64,000 nt of DNA from Leclercia pneumoniae (lineage in GTDB: Bacteria; Pseudomonadota; Gammaproteobacteria; Enterobacterales; Enterobacteriaceae). The DNA is taken from NCBI RefSeq assembly GCF_017348915.1, contig NZ_CP071383.1:4278001-4342000 (forward strand), read 5' to 3'. Position 1 is the first letter of the stretch. Each line of letters begins with the position of its first letter. Below the pieces are notes generated by a model that made no database searches, was not told the origin of the DNA, and worked only from the letters and a program-made list of their open reading frames with translations. This document shows, in pieces, positions 8,186-15,054 of this stretch. The position numbers were made by a program, and so were the translations under genes.

Positions 8186-10309
8186 TTACACGCGTTCAAC
8201 GCCAATCAAAATGGCGGTTTCTGGATCGAGCACCGGCAACGCAATCCCTGCCTGCATCAACCATTCGCCGCTTACCGTTTGCGGCGCGTCCATCCATGCC
8301 GGAAGTTTGCGCATCGTATGGCCCCCCTCGCCCGTCAGGCGGATGTTAGGGTGATCGAGAAGCGTAATACGATACTGTGCGCCCGCTTCCAGCCCCGGCA
8401 TGCGCAGCGGCATCATCAGGGTGTAGTCCGGCATGCGGAGCTGGCTGATGATAAACAATCCCTGCCCCTGGTCCTGGCTCACTATACCGGTAGCCAGCGT
8501 CGTGGCATCGGGCATATCGATCCGCCACTGGGTGCCGGTGTGGATCACCTCGCGCCACTGTTTGTGCAGCGCGGCGTAATGGCGATAGCCTTCGCGCTCC
8601 TGCTCGTCCACCGCTAGCGGATCCAGCTCCAGCCCCATGTGGCCAAAGAGCGCCGTCAGGCCACGAAACGCGATGCTGTGCTGTCGGAAAGTGGCATGGC
8701 ATTTATGATGACCGATATGCGCGCCCATCACCTCTGGCGGGAAGAAGTAACTCATGCCGCGCTGAATGGTGTTCCGCTCCAGCGCATCGTTATTATCCGA
8801 CGCCCAGAAACGGTGGCAGCGGGTCAGGACTTCATAGTCGATACGCCCGCCACCCGACGAGCAAGATTCAAATTCGATATGCGGGAACCGCTCGCCCAGG
8901 ACATCCAGCAGGCGATAGAACTGACGGGTTTGCGCGTCGGCAGCCGCCTTGCCATTGTGGCCAGGCTGAACCAGCTCGCGGTTCATGTCCCACTTCACGT
9001 AATCCACCTGATGCTCGCCCAGCAGCCAGCTCATGCGTTCCAGAAGATAGTCAAAGGCCTGAGGAATGTTGAGGTTCAGTACCAGCTGATGGCGGCCCGT
9101 GGCCTGTTCATAGCCCGGCAGCGCCAGCACCCAGTCAGGGTGGGCACGATAGAGATCGGAGTTGGGGTTGATCATTTCCGGCTCAACCCAGATGCCAAAC
9201 TCCATACCGAGCGCCTTAACGTGACGCACCACGGGGGTTAAGCCGTCCGGGTATTTTTTCTCGTCGAGGTACCAGTCCCCCAGCGCGGCATGGTCATCGT
9301 TACGCCCTTTAAACCAGCCATCGTCGATGATAAAGCGTTCTACCCCCAGCGCGGCAGCTTCGTCAGCCATGCGCATGATGTAAGCCGGGTCGTGATTAAA
9401 GTAGATCCCTTCCCAGGTGTTGAGGTGTACCGGACGCGGTTTGTTATCCGGGAAACGAATAATGTTTTCACGCAAATAGCGGTGGAACTGCTGGCTCATG
9501 CCATTCAGCCCCTGCGCGGAGTAGCTGGCGTACAGGTTCGGCGTCCAGAGGGTTTTCCCCTCAGCAATCGCTATCTCGCCGGGCAGATAGAGCGCCTCCG
9601 CCTGCAGATAACGCCGCCCGTCGGTTTTCACTTCGGCACGCAGACGATGGTTACCACTCCAGCCGAGGTGCACGCCCCACACATCGCCCTGCATTTCATT
9701 GAAGGACGGCGTGCCGGTAATCAGCGCCGGGAAGTGTTCATGAGAGGTTTTGCCGCGGCGGTTTTCAATGACAAAGCTGTCATGTTCCAGCCGCAGGCGG
9801 TGAGGCTGAAACTCGCGGATCCAGCGGCCATGAAACGCCATGACCTCCTGCGCCCGCTCTGCCACCGGTAGAGTAATAGCCAGTCGATCCACTTGCCACG
9901 CCTGCGGCCGCAGGTTGGTAACGCCGTGGCGCACCCGCAGCACGCCGCTCTCCTCCAGGTCAATCTCACTGGTCAGGCGCAGACCGGCGTGAGTATCTTC
10001 TGCCGCGATAGTCAGACTTTGGCCCTGCTGGGTGACGGCGGTGGTGGTAAAGACCGGCGAGCCATCCATCCCCTGACGATGCCCCTCAATGCCCGGGGAA
10101 CCAAATAACCCGTGACCCAGTTCGGCCATCAGGGTTACAGGGGAATCAACATCCAGTCTTCCATTGGCAACAGGACGGGAAAGCGTGGCCGCATCCTGCG
10201 GCGAAAAGTGGCGAAGGTGCGGCCCCCAGTAAAGAATCTCGGCGAACGGGTGGGTTTTTATCACCACATCCACCGTCTCGCTTACGAGTCGTAAAATGGC
10301 ATCTTGCAT
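8186..10309 (-). CDS. rafA: Alpha-galactosidase, GH36
   Basis: A 707-residue cytoplasmic glycoside hydrolase family 36 enzyme, one residue different from the usual RafA length. It removes terminal alpha-1,6-galactose from melibiose and raffinose. Catalytic residues are visible: nucleophile Asp441 in VKWDMNRE and acid/base Asp505 in WASDNND. The substrate-binding CSSGGGRIDY motif spans about 483-492. The ATG at 10309 has GGAG seven bases upstream. It is the first structural gene of a rafA-rafB unit, with two operator palindromes just upstream. No sucrose hydrolase gene (rafD) follows, so sucrose released from raffinose would need an enzyme encoded elsewhere. Confidence 0.95.
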   Translation of the reverse strand: MQDAILRLVSETVDVVIKTHPFAEILYWGPHLRHFSPQDAATLSRPVANGRLDVDSPVTLMAELGHGLFGSPGIEGHRQGMDGSPVFTTTAVTQQGQSLTIAAEDTHAGLRLTSEIDLEESGVLRVRHGVTNLRPQAWQVDRLAITLPVAERAQEVMAFHGRWIREFQPHRLRLEHDSFVIENRRGKTSHEHFPALITGTPSFNEMQGDVWGVHLGWSGNHRLRAEVKTDGRRYLQAEALYLPGEIAIAEGKTLWTPNLYASYSAQGLNGMSQQFHRYLRENIIRFPDNKPRPVHLNTWEGIYFNHDPAYIMRMADEAAALGVERFIIDDGWFKGRNDDHAALGDWYLDEKKYPDGLTPVVRHVKALGMEFGIWVEPEMINPNSDLYRAHPDWVLALPGYEQATGRHQLVLNLNIPQAFDYLLERMSWLLGEHQVDYVKWDMNRELVQPGHNGKAAADAQTRQFYRLLDVLGERFPHIEFESCSSGGGRIDYEVLTRCHRFWASDNNDALERNTIQRGMSYFFPPEVMGAHIGHHKCHATFRQHSIAFRGLTALFGHMGLELDPLAVDEQEREGYRHYAALHKQWREVIHTGTQWRIDMPDATTLATGIVSQDQGQGLFIISQLRMPDYTLMMPLRMPGLEAGAQYRITLLDHPNIRLTGEGGHTMRKLPAWMDAPQTVSGEWLMQAGIALPVLDPETAILIGVERV

Positions 10310-10345
10310 CAGACATCTCCAGTCATCGGGATGATCTGAGTCTTG

Positions 10346-10383
10346 ATCCGAAACGTTTCGGATACAAACTTAAACGTTTCGGT
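10346..10383 (-). promoter_or_regulatory. Two RafR operators upstream of rafA
   Basis: A perfect 18-bp palindrome, ATCCGAAACGTTTCGGAT, occupies 10346-10363. A second, imperfect copy sharing AAACGTTTCGG occupies 10370-10383. The centres are 21 bp apart, two helical turns, so two repressor dimers could bind one DNA face. The central CG with flanking AAA/TTT is typical of LacI-family sites. The sites lie 37-74 bp before the rafA start and just behind rafR, which matches the paired operators known for plasmid-borne raf operons. Confidence 0.85.
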
Positions 10384-10413
10384 TTTGTGATCGGGTTTAG
10401 AAATTTAAAGAAA

Positions 10414-11409
10414 TTAGGCAGTTTCGCCCGGTGAGAAGGCGGGTTGCCACAACACCTGTAATCTGGCGATATCCTCGCCGCTGATCAGCTGACGAACCAT
10501 ATCGGCAATCTGTCTGCCCACCCCTTCACGGGTAGACTGGATCACTGCCGCCACTTCGGTAGTGACAATGCTGTCCTGCGGTAAACCGTCGTAAACAATC
10601 AGCGCCACAGGGTTGTCGCCCGTTAATCGTCCCCTCTGAGAAAGCGCCATCGCGGCCCCATCGCCGTGGGTATTACAGTCGGTAATAATCGCCGTTGGCG
10701 GTTCGGGTAAGGCCAACAGATCGCAGGTGGCGGTATACCCCTCGCGTCGGGAAGGAGGCATAGCGCGCAGCCATTCATCTGAGAGCCCCGCCTCCTGCAA
10801 CGCATCCAGATAACCCTGGCGTCGCTGAGTGATAAAGGCCTGGTTATTACTCTCTCCCAGGAATGCGATACGCCGGTGGCCTTTGGCGATGAGCCAGCGG
10901 GTGGCCTGGTGGGTACCGGCATAGTTATCGAAATCAAACCAGGCGTAAGGCTGCGGTAGCTGGCTGCGGCCGAGGGCAAGGAAGGGGAAATTTGCCGCCT
11001 GCAGTTGCTCAAGACGCGGGTCGCGATCGAGGGTATGCGCCACGATTAACGCATCCACCCGGCGGCTCTGCACCATGCGCATATAGCTGTGTTTATCGGC
11101 CAGATCGTCATCGGCAATCAGCAGCAGGTCAATCTCATGTCGCGCCAGTTCGTGGCTAATTTCGCCGACCATGTCCATAAAAACGCTGTTATTGAGCGGA
11201 ACAGGATGTACCGGGAAGACCAGCCCAACCGCATCAATTTTGCCCATCTTCAGACGACGGGCAAAGGTATTGGGCCGGTAACCACGGCGCTGAGCTTCCG
11301 CTTCCACGCGCGCACGCGTCTCGCGAGAAACGTCATCATATCCGTTGAGGGCACGACTCACGGTGGTGACCGAGAGTCCGAGTTCTTTGGCGATGGCTTT
11401 AAGCGACAT
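10414..11409 (-). CDS. rafR: LacI-family repressor of the raf genes
   Basis: A 331-residue LacI/GalR-type regulator. The N-terminal helix-turn-helix and hinge (MSLKAIAKELGLSVTTVSRA and on through ARRLKMGK, about residues 1-57) are followed by a periplasmic-binding-protein-like effector domain (IDAVGLVFPVHP onward). It is transcribed in the same direction as rafA and rafB and separated from them by the operator region, the same layout as plasmid raf operons. The expected inducer is melibiose or raffinose-derived galactoside. The RBS is weak (GGAT), consistent with a low-level repressor. Confidence 0.88.
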   Translation of the reverse strand: MSLKAIAKELGLSVTTVSRALNGYDDVSRETRARVEAEAQRRGYRPNTFARRLKMGKIDAVGLVFPVHPVPLNNSVFMDMVGEISHELARHEIDLLLIADDDLADKHSYMRMVQSRRVDALIVAHTLDRDPRLEQLQAANFPFLALGRSQLPQPYAWFDFDNYAGTHQATRWLIAKGHRRIAFLGESNNQAFITQRRQGYLDALQEAGLSDEWLRAMPPSRREGYTATCDLLALPEPPTAIITDCNTHGDGAAMALSQRGRLTGDNPVALIVYDGLPQDSIVTTEVAAVIQSTREGVGRQIADMVRQLISGEDIARLQVLWQPAFSPGETA

Positions 11410-11429
11410 GATTATCCGTGTCTTGAAAG

Positions 11430-11978
11430 TTAGTTCTGTTCCGCCACCATAAGCGCAAACGTATCTGGCTCAAGGGCTTTAAAAATATGCGGCCGATCGG
11501 CGGGGTAACAAATGTAATCCCCTTCGCCCAGCTCTTCCGGCGCATCGGTCAGGCCCACCACTGCCCGTCCCTGAGTGATAACAATATGCTCAACCGAACC
11601 GGGTGGATGCGGATGCGAAATACGGTCTGCGCCCGGCTGAGCCGCCAGCATATAGATATCACGTCGTGCGCCTGGCGGGCAGGTGGCTAACAAAATTGCC
11701 TCATAGTTTGCCTGCTCGGCAATCACTTTCGTCCCTTCTCCCCGGCGAATAACCTGGGTAATAGGTTGCTGTGGCTCAAGCAAGCGCGCAAAGGGAATAT
11801 CCAGTGCCACACAAAGTGACCATAAGGTCTCCAGACTAGGATTGCCGTTTCCGGACTCCAGCTGCGACAGGGTAGATTTGGCGATCCCGGCGCGGCGAGC
11901 AATTTCCGCCAGAGAAAGTCCGGTTCGCATACGTTCCCGCACCAGGCTTTTGGCGATTACGCTTATTGGCTGCGTCAT
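11430..11978 (-). CDS. XRE-family regulator with cupin sensor domain
   Basis: A 182-residue transcription factor. Residues about 10-65 form an XRE helix-turn-helix (SLAEIARRAGIAKSTLSQLE) and residues about 95-175 a cupin_2 barrel (HPHPPGSVEHIVITQGRA). Such two-domain proteins sense small ligands and often regulate the gene next door. It is divergent from the azlC-like exporter gene, with palindromic sites in the 102-bp gap, so autoregulation and control of azlCD is the natural inference. The ATG at 11978 has GAGG about 8 bases upstream. Its stop lies 20 bp before the rafR start. Confidence 0.85.
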   Translation of the reverse strand: MTQPISVIAKSLVRERMRTGLSLAEIARRAGIAKSTLSQLESGNGNPSLETLWSLCVALDIPFARLLEPQQPITQVIRRGEGTKVIAEQANYEAILLATCPPGARRDIYMLAAQPGADRISHPHPPGSVEHIVITQGRAVVGLTDAPEELGEGDYICYPADRPHIFKALEPDTFALMVAEQN

Positions 11979-12080
11979 AAAACGGCCTCGTGTTCTATAA
12001 ATCGAACGAATCGTTCATCTTGATAAACTACAGTGATGCGTTCATTATAATGGATATTCGTTCGATATGGCTAAAATTGT
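11979..12080. promoter_or_regulatory. Divergent promoter region with GAACGA/TCGTTC palindromes
   Basis: The gap between the XRE-cupin gene and azlC contains the palindrome GAACGAATCGTTC (12004-12016), a lone CGTTC (about 12039-12043) and TTCGTTCGAT (12057-12066). These recurring CGTTC/GAACG units are candidate binding sites for the XRE-cupin regulator. A TATAAT hexamer at 12046-12051 could be the azlC -10 element. Assignment is by inspection only. Confidence 0.55.
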
Positions 12081-12740
12081 ATGAAACCACATTTCTCCTG
12101 CCTGAAAGGCGACACGATAAAGGCCATTCTGCTGGTTTGTCTGGCTGTTGGCGTTGTAGGGATGTCTTACGGCTCGTTGGCAATGGCGTATGGCTTCCCC
12201 CTCTGGGTACCGTTTTTGCTCTCCATTTCCGTGCTGGCGGGCGCCTCTGAATTTATGTTTATCGGCATTGTGGCCAGCGGCGGCAATCCACTCGCTGCCG
12301 CTGCCGCGGGTCTTCTGGTGAACGCGCGCCATGTGCCTTTTGGCGTTACCGTGCGCGAGCTGGTGGGCCAGCGCGGCGCGAGCTTGCTGGGTTGTCACAT
12401 TATGAATGACGAGAGCGTGGTATTTGGCCTGTCACAAAAAACGCCAGAACAGCGCAAAGCGGCCTACTGGCTCTGCGGGCTGGGTGTGGCAATTATCTGG
12501 CCGCTGGGCACCCTGCTGGGGGCGATGGTCGGCAAACTGCTGCCAGAGCCGGAAACCATCGGGCTGGATGCAGTGTTTCCGGCCATTTTACTGGCGTTAG
12601 TGGTGCCCGCCTTTAAAAACCGCACTACGCTTATCCGTGCCTTTAGCGGGGCGGCGTTGTCGCTGGCTGCGGTACCCTTTGCACCGGTGGGCCTGCCCGT
12701 CTTGCTCTCTCTGTTTGGCCTCGCCACGAGGAAGAAATAA
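12081..12740 (+). CDS. azlC: AzlC-family branched-chain amino acid export permease
   Basis: A 219-residue inner-membrane protein of the AzlC/YgaZ family, the large subunit of a two-component amino-acid exporter. A short hydrophilic N-terminus is followed by several hydrophobic helices (VCLAVGVVGMSYGSLAMA, ISVLAGASEFMFIG), and the family motif region LLVNARHVPFG is present. It overlaps the AzlD gene by one base (TAATG). By family knowledge AzlCD-type pairs export valine, isoleucine, leucine or toxic analogues; the actual substrate is not shown by sequence. The start is taken as the ATG at 12081, although its RBS is poor. Confidence 0.85.
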   Translation: MKPHFSCLKGDTIKAILLVCLAVGVVGMSYGSLAMAYGFPLWVPFLLSISVLAGASEFMFIGIVASGGNPLAAAAAGLLVNARHVPFGVTVRELVGQRGASLLGCHIMNDESVVFGLSQKTPEQRKAAYWLCGLGVAIIWPLGTLLGAMVGKLLPEPETIGLDAVFPAILLALVVPAFKNRTTLIRAFSGAALSLAAVPFAPVGLPVLLSLFGLATRKK

Positions 12741-13063
12741 TGGAAAACATGACCGTCTTTATTCTTGGTATCGCCCTGCTTTCGGCGGGCACCTATCTGA
12801 TGCGGCTTGGCGGGGCGAAACTTGGCAGTCGGTTAGCGTTATCTGAACGCTCCCAGGCGCTGCTGTCGGATGCAGCAACCGTATTGCTGTTTTCGGTGGC
12901 GCTGGCGACCACCTTCTATGAAGGAGAGCACTTTTCGGGGATGGCGCGGGTGTTGGGCGTGGCCTTTGCGGTATTCCTTGCCTGGCGCAAGGTGCCGTTG
13001 ATTTTCGTGATCATCGCCGCGGCGGTGGTAACAGCGTTATTACGCCTGGCAGGCATAAACTAA
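12740..13063 (+). CDS. azlD: AzlD-family small subunit of amino acid exporter
   Basis: A 107-residue protein of the AzlD/YgaH family with three to four hydrophobic helices (VFILGIALLSAGTYLMRLGG, LLSDAATVLLFSVALATTF and the C-terminal IFVIIAAAVVTALLRL). AzlD proteins pair with AzlC to form the exporter in the inner membrane. The one-base overlap with azlC implies coupled translation. Its stop codon runs into the shared terminator of the convergent DUF1471 gene. Confidence 0.87.
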   Translation: MENMTVFILGIALLSAGTYLMRLGGAKLGSRLALSERSQALLSDAATVLLFSVALATTFYEGEHFSGMARVLGVAFAVFLAWRKVPLIFVIIAAAVVTALLRLAGIN

Positions 13064-13091
13064 AAAAGCGCCCCGGGGGCGCTCTTTCGAC
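13064..13091 (-). terminator. Terminator of DUF1471 gene copy 1 (shared with azlD)
   Basis: The stem AGCGCCCC/GGGGCGCT is followed on the minus strand by a T-run of six. The same hairpin is repeated at about 13467-13495 for copy 2. On the plus strand it is followed by CTTTC, so it may also stop azlD transcripts. Confidence 0.8.
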
Positions 13092-13104
13092 AAATGCTTT
13101 GCTC

Positions 13105-13317
13105 TTATTTATTCAGTTCTGCGGTCATGTGCACGCGGTTACCGGCGAAGGCCTGGGTAATGGTGTAAGAAGACGCACCGGCCTGCTGTGCCTGGGCGGC
13201 GATTTTCGCTTCAGCGCCGTCGATGGTGCTGGCGGAGGCGGTAACCGACTGGGCAGCGAAAGAACCGAAAGAGGTAGCCAGAGCGATTACTGCAACAAAA
13301 GTTTTGATGCTTTTCAT
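13105..13317 (-). CDS. DUF1471 (YdgH/BhsA-type) periplasmic protein, copy 1
   Basis: A 70-residue secreted protein. The signal peptide MKSIKTFVAVIALATSFGSFA is followed by a single small DUF1471 domain with the usual xxEAKIAAQAQQAGASSY helix and the final RVHMTAELNK strand. Family members such as BhsA, McbA and YhcN are induced by stress and act in the periplasm or outer membrane in biofilm or stress tolerance. The function of this one is not known. An RBS (AAAGGG) lies 7-8 bases before the ATG, and a TATTAT -10-like element lies in the upstream region. It differs from copy 2 at only two residues (Val/Ile after the signal peptide, Ala/Thr near the end). Confidence 0.85.
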   Translation of the reverse strand: MKSIKTFVAVIALATSFGSFAAQSVTASASTIDGAEAKIAAQAQQAGASSYTITQAFAGNRVHMTAELNK

Positions 13318-13508
13318 GATATAAACCCTTTAAGTTAGTTGTCTGTGTAAGGCGCCGTGCCTTGATGTGATAAATAATAGGCCTGAACATCAACAACTGA
13401 AAGCGGAAGGATTTGCTTTAATAAATCAAAATTACTGAACAATAAATCAGCGGATCGCCAAAACAAAAAAAGCGCCCCGGGGGCGCTCTTTCGACAAATG
13501 CTTTGCTC

Positions 13509-13721
13509 TTATTTATTCAGTTCTGCGGTCATGTGCACGCGGTTACCCGTGAAGGCCTGAGTGATGGTGTAAGAAGACGCACCGGCCTGCTGTGCCTGAG
13601 CGGCGATTTTCGCTTCAGCGCCGTCGATGGTGCTGGCGGAGGCGGTTATTGACTGGGCTGCGAAAGAACCGAAAGAGGTAGCCAGAGCGATTACTGCAAC
13701 AAAAGTTTTGATGCTTTTCAT
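13509..13721 (-). CDS. DUF1471 (YdgH/BhsA-type) periplasmic protein, copy 2
   Basis: A 70-residue near-duplicate of the neighbouring gene: 68 of 70 residues are identical, with the same signal peptide and domain, the same RBS and its own copy of the terminator. It is the upstream member of the tandem pair on the minus strand and lies 115 bp from the 3' end of fdhD. Both copies are intact, so the duplication is recent, kept homogeneous by conversion, or selected for dosage. The most promoter-distal upstream bases differ between copies, which could give different expression. Confidence 0.85.
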   Translation of the reverse strand: MKSIKTFVAVIALATSFGSFAAQSITASASTIDGAEAKIAAQAQQAGASSYTITQAFTGNRVHMTAELNK

Positions 13722-13835
13722 GATATAAACCCTTTAAGTTAGTTGTCTGTGTAAGGCGTTGTGCCTTGATGTGATAAATAATAGGCCCTTACACGGACTA
13801 CTGAAAGCGGAAGGATTTGCTCACAACATTCAAAA

Positions 13836-14672
13836 TTACTGATTAACAATTAAGCGCTGCGGATGGGTATAGATTGTGGCTCTTCCCGGTTTGCAGAACC
13901 CTACCAGCGTCAGGTTGCAACGCTCGGCCACCTCTACCGCCAGGGTGGTGGCAGCGGATACCGCAAACAAGATCTCAACGCCGCACATGGCCGCTTTTTG
14001 CACCATCTCGTAGCTGGCGCGGCTGGAAACCAGTGCAGCCCCCTGCTGCCAGGCTTCACTCTCATTCACTCTGCGGCCCAGCAGTTTATCCAGTGCCACA
14101 TGGCGTCCGACATCTTCATGCCCACCCGCGATCTCACCCGACGGCAATACCCAGGCGGCGGCATGTGTGCATCCGCTTAACTGCCCTATCGGTTGCACAT
14201 CGTTGAGATGGTGGAGAGCATGATCAAGATGAGTGAGTTCAAAACGCTGCGTAAAAGGCAGCGGCACCACGGGTTTGCCAATATCGTTAAGCTGTTCAAC
14301 ACCGCATACGCCGCAGCCGGTTCGCCCTGCCAGCGCACGTCGGCGCTCTTTGAGTCCCATAAAACGGCGGCTTGAGAGTTCGATTTGCACCTCAAGGCCG
14401 TTACAGGCCGGGACGACGTCCATGCCGTAAATCTCCTGCGGGTGCGTAATGATACCTTCCGATAATGAAAAACCGATGGCGAAAAGCTCCAGATCCTTGG
14501 GAGTGGCCATCATCACCACATGGGAAATGCCGTTGTAAACCAGTGCAACGGGTACCTCTTCTGCCAAAAAATCGGGGATCGCATCGTTAATATGAGGGGG
14601 TCTGTGTACCCGTTGCTCAACCACGCCAGCAGACAGCGATGAGGGGCGGATATCACGATTCGGTTTTGACAC
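13836..14672 (-). CDS. fdhD: Formate dehydrogenase sulfurtransferase FdhD
   Basis: A 278-residue cytoplasmic protein that carries sulfur from IscS to the molybdenum cofactor of formate dehydrogenases. The catalytic cysteine pair CGVCG falls at residues 120-123 within [13 protein letters not shown]. The [19 protein letters not shown] tail matches E. coli FdhD. The frame is open further back to a TTG at 14690, but that TTG has no RBS. The GTG at 14672 has AGGA 8 bases upstream and gives an N-terminus of the E. coli length, so it is preferred. It is divergent from fdoG. Confidence 0.93.
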   Translation of the reverse strand: MSKPNRDIRPSSLSAGVVEQRVHRPPHINDAIPDFLAEEVPVALVYNGISHVVMMATPKDLELFAIGFSLSEGIITHPQEIYGMDVVPACNGLEVQIELSSRRFMGLKERRRALAGRTGCGVCGVEQLNDIGKPVVPLPFTQRFELTHLDHALHHLNDVQPIGQLSGCTHAAAWVLPSGEIAGGHEDVGRHVALDKLLGRRVNESEAWQQGAALVSSRASYEMVQKAAMCGVEILFAVSAATTLAVEVAERCNLTLVGFCKPGRATIYTHPQRLIVNQ

Positions 14673-15054
14673 AACGTATTTCCTGAGCAACCACGAGGGA
14701 GAAGCCTGCTATTGCACCATAAAGTGCAGGCCTCGCGCATAGTATGGATCAACTTTTCAGACTCCATTTATCCTCAGTTTACCTACTCCGTTCGGAGTGA
14801 CACAACCCGGACGCATAAACATCCCCATAACATCAGGGGTTAATTTTGTGACTAATGTCACGCTTTATAATCAATATAGTGATAATACGTTCACTTTGTT
14901 TTAACGCCGTTGGAACAGGCGTACCGACATTGTGGTATTCTGGTCAAACCCCTCGTGTAAATGAGGGATTAACGCAAATTTTCTCATTTGCGGTTAATTC
15001 TTAACCGCAAAATAAAACTACAAAGCAATGTCGTAATGAACCAAGGAGTGACCC
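14673..15054. promoter_or_regulatory. fdhD-fdoG divergent control region with overlapping hairpins
   Basis: This 382-bp gap has no convincing gene. Close to fdoG it contains two small stem-loops that share two bases. The first is CGCAAAT/ATTTGCG at 14973-14992 (7 bp, loop TTTCTC). The second is CGGTTAA/TTAACCG at 14991-15007 (7 bp, loop TTC). They cannot both form fully, so the leader may switch between structures. AAGGAG upstream of the fdoG ATG is a strong RBS. No promoter could be assigned with confidence. Confidence 0.5.

Larger units (their letters stand above)
13064..13835 (-). repeat. Tandem duplication, about 404-bp unit
   Basis: Two consecutive copies of a unit that includes a terminator hairpin, a 70-codon gene and its promoter region start at 13064 and about 13468. 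The offset between equivalent bases is 404. Identity is almost complete through the gene and 5' region. It decays only in the promoter-distal 60 bases: GGCCTGAACATCAACAACTG in copy 1 against GGCCCTTACACGGACTACTG in copy 2. Both copies start with the GAGCGCCCCCGGGGCGCTTTTTT terminator type on the minus strand. Confidence 0.9.
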
